Part shown: in pieces, positions 26,840 through 35,094 of the stretch | Position numbering within the stretch: the stretch's first letter is position 1 | Layout: each line of letters begins with the position of its first letter | Program-made: the position numbers and the translations under genes | The notes under the pieces: generated by a model | Database searches by the model: none | What the model was told of the DNA's origin: nothing | Seen by the model: the letters and a program-made list of their open reading frames with translations, nothing else | Source: UBA4416 sp038327195 | Lineage (GTDB): Bacteria; Bacteroidota; Bacteroidia; B-17B0; Aurantibacillaceae | Length of the DNA: 64,000 bases | NCBI GenBank assembly: GCA_038327195.1 | Contig: JBBQKU010000005.1 | Location: forward strand, 1-64,000 | Direction of reading: 5' to 3'

Positions 26840-27445
26840 ATGAACATTGCAATTTATTATTTGTCGAAAAAAATCATTTTACAAGAGAAATTTCAACATA
26901 CAGAAAATCAAGAAATTACAACGATAGACCTGTTAAAGAAGAATCAAATTTTAGACATATTTATTTCTTTTATCGAGTCTGAAAAAGATTTATTAACTTT
27001 TGAATCTGAATCGATTGAGAAAGGAATTGATAAATTAAGAAAAGCATTTAAGTTAATATATGCTGCAGGTGGTTTAATTGAAAAAGACAATAAATACTTA
27101 TTTATTTACCGTTTAAAAAAATGGGATTTACCAAAAGGTAAGCTAGATATGGGAGAAAGCCCTGAAGAAGCTGGTATTAGAGAATGTGAAGAAGAATGTG
27201 GAATTACGAAATTAACGATAACGAATGAATTGCCTTCTACTTATCACATATATAAGCATAAAGGAGGCTACGCCCTTAAAAAAATATTTTGGTATGCAAT
27301 GAAAACTGAACATACAGGCATTTTAGTTCCTCAAATTGAAGAAAAAATAGAACGCGTAGAATGGTTTGATAAATCACAAATTAACCAAATCGTTATTCAA
27401 AATTCTTATCCCGCCATTTTAGACGTTATCAAAAATTTAAATTGA
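26840..27445 (+). CDS. Nudix hydrolase
   Basis: A 201-aa pyrophosphohydrolase acting on a nucleoside diphosphate linked to another group. The Nudix box is complete at residues 100-122 (starting GKLDMGESPEE and ending REcEEECGI). An extra N-terminal stretch of about 70 residues with no recognised motif precedes the domain. The substrate cannot be inferred. It is divergent from pyrE and 65 bp upstream of the LacI-type regulator. Confidence 0.88.
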   Translation: MNIAIYYLSKKIILQEKFQHTENQEITTIDLLKKNQILDIFISFIESEKDLLTFESESIEKGIDKLRKAFKLIYAAGGLIEKDNKYLFIYRLKKWDLPKGKLDMGESPEEAGIRECEEECGITKLTITNELPSTYHIYKHKGGYALKKIFWYAMKTEHTGILVPQIEEKIERVEWFDKSQINQIVIQNSYPAILDVIKNLN

Positions 27446-27458
27446 TTTAAATAAAAAT

Positions 27459-27492
27459 CTAAACTTGTTTAGTTTTTATTATATTTGTTTAG
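27459..27492. promoter_or_regulatory. Probable auto-operator of LacI-family regulator
   Basis: CTAAAC-TT-GTTTAG (27459-27472) is a perfect 14-bp inverted repeat; a third half-site GTTTAG lies at 27487-27492, exactly 20 bp (about two helical turns) from the preceding one. The sites bracket the -7 element of the downstream LacI-family gene, the position of an autorepression operator. Binding by this protein is inferred. Confidence 0.55.
27480..27487 (+). promoter_or_regulatory. -7 promoter element for LacI-family gene
   Basis: TATATTTG matches TAnnTTTG and ends 23 nt before the ATG at 27511. It sits between two operator half-sites. Confidence 0.5.
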
Positions 27493-27510
27493 ATAATTTA
27501 TTTAGAAAAA

Positions 27511-28539
27511 ATGGCCATTAAAAAAACATTACTCGAAGATATTGCTAACCAACTTAATGTTTCAAAAACGTTAGTATCCATGGTTATAAATGGTAAAGGA
27601 GATTCTTACGGCATTAGTAAAAAAACACAAAAATTAGTTTTAGATAAAGCTCAAGAAATGGAATATACTCCAAATGTATTTGCTAGAGCTTTACGAACTG
27701 GGAAAAGTCATTTAATTGCTTTATTAGTTGCTGATATTTCAAATCCATTTTATTCGAATATAGCCAAACATATTGAAAAAGCTTTAGCTGAAAAAGGCTA
27801 TAATTTAATGATTTGTAGTACTGATGAGGATTCTCATAAAGAGGAATCATTGATTTCTTTATTTGCAGAACAGCAGTTTATGGATGGTTTAATTATCGCA
27901 ACAACAGCTACATCTGGAAAGTATTTCGAAAAAGATAAACTTCAAAACTTCCCCATTGTATTTATTGATCGTTATTTACCTGATATTAAATCAAATTATG
28001 TAGTTGCAAATAATTACCAAGGTTCATACGAATTAACTGATTTATTAATTCATAAAGGTTGCAAAAATATTTTGGCCTTAAATATTTCGCCTTCTCATAT
28101 TAGTTCTTTAACCGAACGTGTAAAAGGCTTTAAAGATTGTTTAACCAAACATGGAATACCTTGCACCAATGATAATATTGTCGAAATTTCTTTCAATAAT
28201 ATTCAAAATGAAGTGCGAAAGGCATTGGTAAAAGCACTTAAACAACCTAAAAAAATTGATGCCATTTATACTTTAAATAATAATTTAGCTACAGCTTGTT
28301 TAAACGTTTTTAACGAATTAAACTTTGATGCCGAAAAAGAAGGTTTAAAATTTGCTTCGTTTGACGACATTAGTTTATTCGATTTTGTAAAACCAAGTAT
28401 AATTTCTGTCTCCCAGCCAATTGAACAAATTGGATTTGAGGCAGCAAACTTAGTTTTAAAAATAATTGACAATAAAAATACGGAACAAAATGAATTTCAA
28501 AATATTGTTCTACCAACATCTATAATTTCTCGACTATAA
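27511..28539 (+). CDS. LacI-family transcriptional regulator
   Basis: A 342-aa repressor. An N-terminal helix-turn-helix (about residues 8-30: LEDIANQLNVSKTLVSMVINGKG) and hinge helix (TPNVFARALRTGKSH) lead to a periplasmic-binding-protein-like effector domain (SHLIALLVADISNPFYSNI onward) ending in PSIISVSQPIEQIGFEAANLVL. Family members sense sugars or related metabolites. No sugar-utilisation gene is adjacent; lpdA follows 55 bp downstream, so the regulon is unclear. The inverted repeat over its promoter suggests autoregulation. Confidence 0.9.
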   Translation: MAIKKTLLEDIANQLNVSKTLVSMVINGKGDSYGISKKTQKLVLDKAQEMEYTPNVFARALRTGKSHLIALLVADISNPFYSNIAKHIEKALAEKGYNLMICSTDEDSHKEESLISLFAEQQFMDGLIIATTATSGKYFEKDKLQNFPIVFIDRYLPDIKSNYVVANNYQGSYELTDLLIHKGCKNILALNISPSHISSLTERVKGFKDCLTKHGIPCTNDNIVEISFNNIQNEVRKALVKALKQPKKIDAIYTLNNNLATACLNVFNELNFDAEKEGLKFASFDDISLFDFVKPSIISVSQPIEQIGFEAANLVLKIIDNKNTEQNEFQNIVLPTSIISRL

Positions 28540-28594
28540 GACCAATTTTAAATAAAAAAAAAGATATATTTAGCAACTCAAAAAAATCAACACT

Positions 28595-29983
28595 ATGAAC
28601 TACGATGTTATTGTTATAGGAAGTGGCCCAGGCGGTTATGTTACTGCTATTCGCGCTTCTCAACTAGGATTAAAAACTGCAATTATTGAAAAAGAAAACC
28701 TAGGTGGTATTTGCCTTAATTGGGGCTGTATTCCTACAAAAGCATTATTAAAAAGTGCTCAAGTTTTCGAATATTTAAATCATGCAAAAGATTACGGTAT
28801 TAGTGCTGATAATATTTCTGCTGATTTTACTGCTATTATTAAACGTAGTCGCGATGTTGCTGATGGTATGAGTAAAGGCATTCAATTTTTAATGAAAAAA
28901 AATAAAATTGATGTGATTATGGGTACTGCAACCGTTAAAACTGGTAAAAAAGTTGAGGTTAAATTAGCTGATGGAAAATTAGAATCACATGAAGCTAAAC
29001 ATATTATCATAGCTACAGGTGCTCGTTCACGTCAATTACCAAATTTACCACAAGATGGTAAAAAAATTATTGGTTACCGTGAAGCAATGACTTTACCAAA
29101 ACAACCTAAATCTTTAATCGTAGTTGGTTCTGGTGCTATTGGAATTGAGTTTGCTTATTTTTATGCGACAATGGGCACAAAAGTTACCATTGTTGAGTTT
29201 TTACCAAACATTGTTCCTGTTGAAGATGAAGAGGTTTCAAAACAATTAGAAAAATCATTGAAAAAAATTGGTATCGAAATAATGACAGAAGCATCTGTTG
29301 AAAGCGTTGATACAAAAGGTGATACTTGCAAAGCTACTGTTAAAACTAAATCTGGAAATGTTGTTTTAGAAGCTGAAATTGTTTTATCAGCAGTTGGTAT
29401 TGAAGCAAATATTACTGGTTTAGGTTTAGAATCTGTTGGTATTGCAACTGATAAAGGGAAAATTGTTGTTGACAAATATTACAATACAAATGTACCAGGA
29501 TATTATGCCATTGGTGATTGTGTTCCAGGTCAAGCTTTAGCACACGTTGCTAGCGCAGAGGGTATAACTTGTGTTGAAAAAATTGCAGGTGTTCATACTG
29601 AACCAATTGATTATAAAAACATACCAGGTTGTACGTATTGTCAACCAGAGATTGCATCTGTTGGTATGACAGAAAAACAAGCTAAAGAAGCAGGTTATAC
29701 TTTAAAAGTTGGAAAGTTTCCTTTCTCAGCATCGGGTAAAGCAAGTGCTTCAGGTGCAAAAGATGGTTTTATTAAATTAATTTTTGATGCAAAATACGGT
29801 GAAATATTAGGTGCTCATATGATTGGTGCTAACGTTACTGAAATGATTGCAGAAATAGTTGCAATTCGTAAATTAGAAACTACTGGGCATGAATTAATAA
29901 AAACAATTCATCCTCATCCAACAATGAGTGAAGCAATTATGGAAGCTGCTGCTGCTGCTTACGGAGAAGTAATTCATTTATAA
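28595..29983 (+). CDS. lpdA: Dihydrolipoyl dehydrogenase (E3)
   Basis: Flavoprotein E3 of 2-oxo acid dehydrogenase complexes and the glycine cleavage system; reoxidises dihydrolipoamide with NAD+. FAD motif GSGPGGYV (9-16), redox disulfide Cys40-Cys45 in GGICLNWGCIPTKA, NAD motif VVGSGAIGIEFA, second FAD motif YYAIGDCV and C-terminal His-Glu active-site block HPHPTMSEAIMEAA. The 462-aa length is normal. The E1/E2 genes are not adjacent, so it probably serves several complexes. Confidence 0.95.
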   Translation: MNYDVIVIGSGPGGYVTAIRASQLGLKTAIIEKENLGGICLNWGCIPTKALLKSAQVFEYLNHAKDYGISADNISADFTAIIKRSRDVADGMSKGIQFLMKKNKIDVIMGTATVKTGKKVEVKLADGKLESHEAKHIIIATGARSRQLPNLPQDGKKIIGYREAMTLPKQPKSLIVVGSGAIGIEFAYFYATMGTKVTIVEFLPNIVPVEDEEVSKQLEKSLKKIGIEIMTEASVESVDTKGDTCKATVKTKSGNVVLEAEIVLSAVGIEANITGLGLESVGIATDKGKIVVDKYYNTNVPGYYAIGDCVPGQALAHVASAEGITCVEKIAGVHTEPIDYKNIPGCTYCQPEIASVGMTEKQAKEAGYTLKVGKFPFSASGKASASGAKDGFIKLIFDAKYGEILGAHMIGANVTEMIAEIVAIRKLETTGHELIKTIHPHPTMSEAIMEAAAAAYGEVIHL

Positions 29984-30077
29984 TTTATTCTCAAACAAAA
30001 ATTACAAAAATTTGTTATCTAAATTAAGAGAGCTAATTTTAAAACATAAAACTTTAATAAATACTAAACTATAGATT

Positions 30078-31220
30078 ATGCAATTTCAATTAACTGAAGA
30101 GCAATTAATGATTCAAAGTGCAGCAAGAGATTTTGCACAAAATGAATGCAAGCCTGGCGTAATAGAGCGCGACGAGCATCAAAAATTCCCAGCTGATCAA
30201 GTAAAAAAATTGGGAGAACTTGGCTTTTTAGGAATGATGGTTGATCCAAAATACGGTGGTGGCGGAATGGATGCTATCTCTTATGTTTTAGCAATGGAAG
30301 AAATTTCTAAAGTTGATGCATCTTGTAGCGTTGTAATGAGTGTAAATAACTCTTTAGTTTGTTGGGGTTTAGAACATTTTGGAAACGAAGAACAAAAGCA
30401 AAAATATTTAGTTCCTTTAGCTAAAGGTGAAATTATTGGCGCTTTTTGTTTATCAGAACCTGAAGCTGGTAGTGATGCAACTTCTCAAAGAACAACTGCA
30501 TTTGATAAAGGGGATCATTATTTAGTAAATGGTACAAAAAACTGGATTACTAATGGAAGCACAGCTTCTGTTTATTTAGTTATGGTTCAAACCAATGTTG
30601 AATTAGGACATAAAGGTATAAACTGTTTAATTATGGAACGTGGCATGCCAGGTTTTGTTGTTGGACCAAAAGAAAACAAAATGGGAATAAGAGGAAGTGA
30701 TACACATTCTTTAATGTTTACAGATGTAAAAGTTCCTAAAGAAAATAGAATCGGTGAAGAAGGTTTTGGCTTTAAATTCGCAATGAAAACTTTGGGTGGT
30801 GGCCGTATTGGAATTGCCTCTCAAGCTTTAGGAATTGCACAAGGCGCTTATGAGTTAGCACTTGCCTACTCTAAGGAAAGAAAAGCATTTGGAAAATTAA
30901 TATCTCAACACCAGGCTATTCAATTTAAATTGGCTGATATGGCAACTCGTATTGAGTGTGCTCGTTTATTAATATTTAAAGCTGCTTGGTTAAAAGACCA
31001 AGGTTTACCTTGCGAAAAAGAAGGTGCTCAAGCTAAAGTGTTTGCTTCAGAAACTGCCATGTGGGTAACTACAGAGGCTGTTCAAGTGCATGGCGGATAT
31101 GGTTTTGTAAAAGAATACCATGTTGAAAGATTAATGCGTGATGCTAAAATTACTCAAATATATGAAGGTACAAGCGAAGTACAACGTATTGTAATTTCTA
31201 GAGCTTTATTAATGGATTAA
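30078..31220 (+). CDS. Acyl-CoA dehydrogenase
   Basis: A 380-aa FAD enzyme catalysing alpha,beta-dehydrogenation of acyl-CoA thioesters, closest in character to short-chain (butyryl-CoA type) enzymes. Visible signatures: FCLSEPEAGSDA (about 128-139), WITNGSTAS, the GGGRIGIASQALG helix and the C-terminal IYEGTSEVQRIVISRALL, whose first Glu is at the position of the catalytic base in this subfamily. With the thiolase at 33.5 kb it points to beta-oxidation or branched-chain degradation. It ends in a strong terminator. Confidence 0.93.
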   Translation: MQFQLTEEQLMIQSAARDFAQNECKPGVIERDEHQKFPADQVKKLGELGFLGMMVDPKYGGGGMDAISYVLAMEEISKVDASCSVVMSVNNSLVCWGLEHFGNEEQKQKYLVPLAKGEIIGAFCLSEPEAGSDATSQRTTAFDKGDHYLVNGTKNWITNGSTASVYLVMVQTNVELGHKGINCLIMERGMPGFVVGPKENKMGIRGSDTHSLMFTDVKVPKENRIGEEGFGFKFAMKTLGGGRIGIASQALGIAQGAYELALAYSKERKAFGKLISQHQAIQFKLADMATRIECARLLIFKAAWLKDQGLPCEKEGAQAKVFASETAMWVTTEAVQVHGGYGFVKEYHVERLMRDAKITQIYEGTSEVQRIVISRALLMD

Positions 31221-31240
31221 TTCTAATCTCAGAAATAAAA

Positions 31241-31271
31241 AAACTCCCAATTGAAATTCAATTGGGAGTTT
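31241..31271. terminator. Bidirectional terminator after acyl-CoA dehydrogenase
   Basis: AAACTCCCAATTGAA (31241-31255) pairs perfectly with 31257-31271 around a single central base, followed by more T. It serves the dehydrogenase and the converging M43 protease gene. Confidence 0.85.
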
Positions 31272-31294
31272 TTTATTTTTAATTAATTTCCTAT

Positions 31295-32686
31295 TTATTG
31301 TAAAATAAATCGTTTAGTTTTTGAACTAGTTTTAGTTTTTACAGTAACAAAATAAACACCATTAGCGTTTGATGATAAATCTAACTTAATAGTTCCACCA
31401 TTAGAATGCAATTGACTTACTTCTTTAATTGTTTGTCCTAATGTGTTTACAACTAAAATTGTAACATCATCAGTATTTAATAAATCAACAGTAACATTTA
31501 ACTCACCGTTTGAAGGATTTGGAAATAAACTCATTTCTAAATTAGAAACTGTTTCATTAATATCAACTGTAGAACAAACGTAAGAAGTGTTTAATGAACT
31601 ACGGCGAGTACAATTTGCCATAACTGCTTGTATACGTGCTTTTTGACCAGCTGTAAACATAACCATACATTTATCATCAGAATAATCCATAAAATTTTGA
31701 TATAATACTCCTGGGCTAGCAGTTGTACAACCATCCGTTTTAACAGCTCCATTAGTTGTTGGACATGTATAATTTTCTCCAGCTTGGTTTGGTGTATCAG
31801 CTACATTATCTGTACCAGAACAAGCTGTTCCATCATCACCCCAAATATGCTTTAATCCTAACCAATGGCCAGCTTCGTGTGTTAATGTTCTTCCTTTGTT
31901 ATATGGAGCATACGTTGAATTTCCTAAATATTTAAAATCAACAACAACTCCATCAGTTGTAGCGCTTCCGCCCCAACCTACGATATCGGTAATAGGAACA
32001 GTACCAGCTGGAACTGTTGGAAATTGAGCGTATCCTAAAATACCACCACTCATTTCAGTAACCCAAACATTAAAATATTTTGTAGGATCCCAAATAGAGG
32101 TAGCTTTAACTGTATTCTCTAAATATGTACTACTTGCCGTGTAAGGAGGACTTGTCCATCCTTTACTAGAAGCTAAAATTCTATCAACACCAGGTTCAGC
32201 TAATGCAGCTCCAGTAGGGCTAACTTTTGCAGCACAAAAATTAATTTCCATATCTCCTGCTACTGCAACTAATGCAGGTTGAGTTAAATAAGTAGATTGG
32301 TCAGCATTTAATTTTCTATAATCCTGATTTAAAATTGTAATTTGAGAAGTAATTTGGGTTAAACTTAAATTATAACCTGTTCCTACAACTTGACCAGTAT
32401 GAATAATATGAAATATAACAGGAATATTATATATAACGACTGCTTTTTTTTCATTAGCAAATTGACTTTGCTTTAAAATTTCTTTCTGAATCCAATTTTC
32501 AAAAGTTTCATTTAATTGTGGAGTCGCACATTTTCTCTTCGGAGAAACGGGTTCTTCAATTATTGCATCTGCTTTATTCAATTTTGAATAAGAAGCATGA
32601 GTAACCTTCACGTTTGTGGGTTGTTGAGCTACCGCATTACAAAATGTAAATACCGATGCCGTGATTAGAGTAATTGTTTTTTTCAT
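31295..32686 (-). CDS. Secreted M43 (pappalysin-like) metalloprotease with T9SS sorting domain
   Basis: A 463-aa exported protease. Signal peptide (about 1-20), pro-region, then a metzincin catalytic domain with zinc motif HEAGHWLGLKH (HExxHxxGxxH) and a downstream Met-turn in NFMDYSDDKCMVMFT. The last about 80 residues form a type A T9SS sorting domain (SLFPNPSNGELNV... to a basic KTKRFILQ end), so it should cross the outer membrane through the type IX system and stay at the surface or be released. Cytophagalysin-type role in protein degradation is inferred. It is monocistronic and converges on the dehydrogenase gene. Confidence 0.92.
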   Translation of the reverse strand: MKKTITLITASVFTFCNAVAQQPTNVKVTHASYSKLNKADAIIEEPVSPKRKCATPQLNETFENWIQKEILKQSQFANEKKAVVIYNIPVIFHIIHTGQVVGTGYNLSLTQITSQITILNQDYRKLNADQSTYLTQPALVAVAGDMEINFCAAKVSPTGAALAEPGVDRILASSKGWTSPPYTASSTYLENTVKATSIWDPTKYFNVWVTEMSGGILGYAQFPTVPAGTVPITDIVGWGGSATTDGVVVDFKYLGNSTYAPYNKGRTLTHEAGHWLGLKHIWGDDGTACSGTDNVADTPNQAGENYTCPTTNGAVKTDGCTTASPGVLYQNFMDYSDDKCMVMFTAGQKARIQAVMANCTRRSSLNTSYVCSTVDINETVSNLEMSLFPNPSNGELNVTVDLLNTDDVTILVVNTLGQTIKEVSQLHSNGGTIKLDLSSNANGVYFVTVKTKTSSKTKRFILQ

Positions 32687-32779
32687 GTGATTTATTTAGT
32701 TATACATAGTTACGATATTTTTTTTAAATTGTCAATAGTAAATGCCAATTTTGTGAATAAATTAGATTAACCAATAGTT

Positions 32780-33469
32780 ATGTTGAATAAAATACTAATA
32801 ATAGAAGATGAAAAATCGCTATTAGATACCTTAACATTAAATCTTCAATTAGAAAATTATGAGGTATATCCTTTGAATACTGGAATACATGCGATAGACT
32901 CTATTACTAAAATAAAACCCGATTTAATTATACTTGACATTATGTTGCCTAATATATCTGGTACAGACATATATAAAGAAATGTTAAAGCAAAATATTAG
33001 CATTCCAACTATTTTTTTAACCGCAAAAAACAATATTAAAGATAAAATTGAAGGTCTAAAATTAGGCGCAAACGACTATATTACTAAGCCATTTGATTTA
33101 GAAGAATTACTACTAAGAATTAATATTGTTTTAAAACATTCTATAAATAAAAATGAAATCCAATCCATATATAAGTTTAATAAGTGTGAGATTAATTTTG
33201 CTACTTATGTTGTTTTAAAAATAGATGGAAAAACAGAATCATTGTCAAAACGAGAAATTGCATTATTAAAGCTCTTAATTGAAAACAAAAACACCGTTAT
33301 TTCAAGAGATTTTATTTTAGAAAAATTATGGAATAAAGATGAAAATCCATCTTCCAGAACAATTGATAATTACATACTTAATTTTAGAAAAATGTTTGAA
33401 TTGAATCAAAAAAATCCAACTTATTTTTTATCCATTAGAGGAGTTGGTTATAAGTTTAATGATTTATAA
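32780..33469 (+). CDS. OmpR/PhoB-family response regulator
   Basis: A 229-aa two-component regulator. Receiver: acidic residues Glu9-Asp10, acceptor Asp53 (LDIMLP), Thr81 and Lys103 (ITKPFD). Output: winged-helix DNA-binding domain with LSKREIALLKLLIENKNTVISRD and the SSRTIDNYILNFRKMF recognition helix. No histidine kinase gene adjoins it, unlike most OmpR-type genes; the partner may be an orphan kinase elsewhere. It ends at a terminator before the converging thiolase gene. Confidence 0.92.
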   Translation: MLNKILIIEDEKSLLDTLTLNLQLENYEVYPLNTGIHAIDSITKIKPDLIILDIMLPNISGTDIYKEMLKQNISIPTIFLTAKNNIKDKIEGLKLGANDYITKPFDLEELLLRINIVLKHSINKNEIQSIYKFNKCEINFATYVVLKIDGKTESLSKREIALLKLLIENKNTVISRDFILEKLWNKDENPSSRTIDNYILNFRKMFELNQKNPTYFLSIRGVGYKFNDL

Positions 33470-33472
33470 AGT

Positions 33473-33502
33473 AAAAAAGCCCAGTAATTACTGAGCTTTT
33501 TT
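33473..33502. terminator. Bidirectional terminator, response regulator / thiolase
   Basis: AAAAAAGC (33473-33480) pairs with GCTTTTTT (33495-33502), with an inner CAGT/ACTG stem separated by one C-A mismatch. It lies between converging genes. Confidence 0.7.
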
Positions 33503-33521
33503 TTATTCTATTTTTTTTATT

Positions 33522-34700
33522 TTACATATTTTCGATTACTAATGCAGTAGCTCCGCCACCACCATTGCAAATTGCAGCAGCACCATACTTAGCATTATTT
33601 TGTTTTAACACATTAATTAAGGTAACAATAATTCTAGCTCCAGAAGCACCTAATGGGTGGCCTAACGAAACAGCTCCTCCATTCACATTTACTTTAGATG
33701 CATCTAAATTCATTAATTTAATATTAGCTAAACCAACTGTTGCAAACGCTTCATTTAATTCAAAATAGTTAATATCACTTAGTTTTAAACCTGCTTTTTC
33801 AACGGCCTTAGGTAATGCAATTGAAGGCGAAGTTGTAAACCATTCAGGTGCTTGTTCAGCATCAGCATAAGCAATAATTTTAGCTAATGGTTTTAATCCT
33901 AAAGCTTCTGCTTTTTCTTTACTCATTAATATTAATGCAGCGGCACCATCATTCATTGTTGATGAATTAGCAGCTGTAGCAGTTCCCTCTTTTCCGAATA
34001 CTGGTTTTAAAGTAGGAATTTTTTCAAAATTCACATTTTTATATTCTTCATCTTCCGAAAATAAAACCGTTCCTTTTTTAGTAACAATTTCTACTGGAAC
34101 AACTTCTTCAGTAAACTTACCAGCTTTCCAAGCATTAGCTGAACGTGTATATGATTCAATTGCAAATGCATCTTGTTGTTCACGCGTAAATCCTTTTTCT
34201 TTTGCGCATAAATCAGAGCAATTTCCCATTGGAATGTTTCCGTAAACGTCTGTTAAACCGTCTTTTACTAAACCATCAACCACAACACCGTTTCCGTATT
34301 TAGCACCCCAACGATTGTTTTCTAAATAAAATGGCGCTTGACTCATGTTTTCCATTCCTCCAGCTATAATAACATCTGCATCTCCTAATAAAATTGCTTG
34401 AGTTGCTAATGATATAGATTTCATTCCACTTGCACATACTTTATTTACTGTTGTACAATTTACGGCATCTGGTAACCCTGCAAACTTAGCAGCTTGACGA
34501 GCAGGAGCTTGTCCTAAATTTGCTTGTATTACTGAACCCATAAACACTTCGTTAACCAAAGCTGGATCTAGTTTTATTTTATCTAATGCGCCTTTAATAG
34601 CGATTGAACCTAATTTTGTTGATGAAACTCCTGCTAAAGTTCCTCCAAAAGAACCCAATGGAGTTCTTACTGCCGATACGATATATACTTCTTTTGTCAT
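33522..34700 (-). CDS. atoB: Acetyl-CoA C-acetyltransferase (thiolase)
   Basis: A 392-aa type II thiolase that condenses two acetyl-CoA or cleaves acetoacetyl-CoA. The nucleophile is Cys89 (VNKVCASGMKS), with the GHPLGASGARI His motif and the CNGGGGA C-terminal Cys motif. It is a full-length single-gene unit with a TACATTTG promoter element. It may serve ketone or branched-chain metabolism with the acyl-CoA dehydrogenase at 30-31 kb; the symbol is by similarity, since degradative and biosynthetic thiolases are hard to separate by eye. Confidence 0.92.
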   Translation of the reverse strand: MTKEVYIVSAVRTPLGSFGGTLAGVSSTKLGSIAIKGALDKIKLDPALVNEVFMGSVIQANLGQAPARQAAKFAGLPDAVNCTTVNKVCASGMKSISLATQAILLGDADVIIAGGMENMSQAPFYLENNRWGAKYGNGVVVDGLVKDGLTDVYGNIPMGNCSDLCAKEKGFTREQQDAFAIESYTRSANAWKAGKFTEEVVPVEIVTKKGTVLFSEDEEYKNVNFEKIPTLKPVFGKEGTATAANSSTMNDGAAALILMSKEKAEALGLKPLAKIIAYADAEQAPEWFTTSPSIALPKAVEKAGLKLSDINYFELNEAFATVGLANIKLMNLDASKVNVNGGAVSLGHPLGASGARIIVTLINVLKQNNAKYGAAAICNGGGGATALVIENM

Positions 34701-34725
34701 AATAGATAGATTTATTTATTTGCGC

Positions 34726-34733
34726 CAAATGTA
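34726..34733 (-). promoter_or_regulatory. -7 promoter element for thiolase
   Basis: On the minus strand TACATTTG, an exact TAnnTTTG match 25 nt before the ATG. No -33 TTTG is evident. Confidence 0.5.
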
Positions 34734-35005
34734 ATATTAAGATTGTTCATTGGTTAACCATTCATCTAAAAAATGATTAACTTTTTAAAAAGTAATTAAC
34801 ATTAAATGTATAAAATAGTACAAAAAAAAGATATTCTTTCTATTTAACTAAATAATATCTATGGTTTCTAATTAAAAATTAGCGAAATCTTCTCTCTCTT
34901 TTTTTAATACGACCGAATGAATAAATGTTTTAGTCCAATTATTTTCTCCTCGGCATAATACTGTCTAAGTTTTTCGTTTAGTATTTTAGACTAAAACTCA
35001 AATCA

Positions 35006-35021
35006 AAATGGTATACCATTT
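35006..35021. repeat. Perfect 16-bp palindrome
   Basis: AAATGGTATACCATTT is identical to its reverse complement. It lies in the gap downstream of the M1 peptidase gene and has no T run, so it is not an intrinsic terminator; it may be a protein-binding site or chance. Confidence 0.45.
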
Positions 35022-35094
35022 GTAAATTGCACTTTTGTAATCCTTGGAACTATAAAAGGATAAACTTATCAGTAACATTCAGTTTTAAATACTA

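Larger units (their letters stand above)
34701..35094. other. 394-bp gene-free stretch with palindromes
   Basis: Intergenic DNA between the thiolase start and the M1 peptidase stop. No ORF of note and no RNA gene recognised. It holds a TAnnTTTG element for the thiolase near its left end, TTTTAG-A-CTAAAA (34984-34996) and a perfect 16-bp palindrome (35006-35021). Confidence 0.5.
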
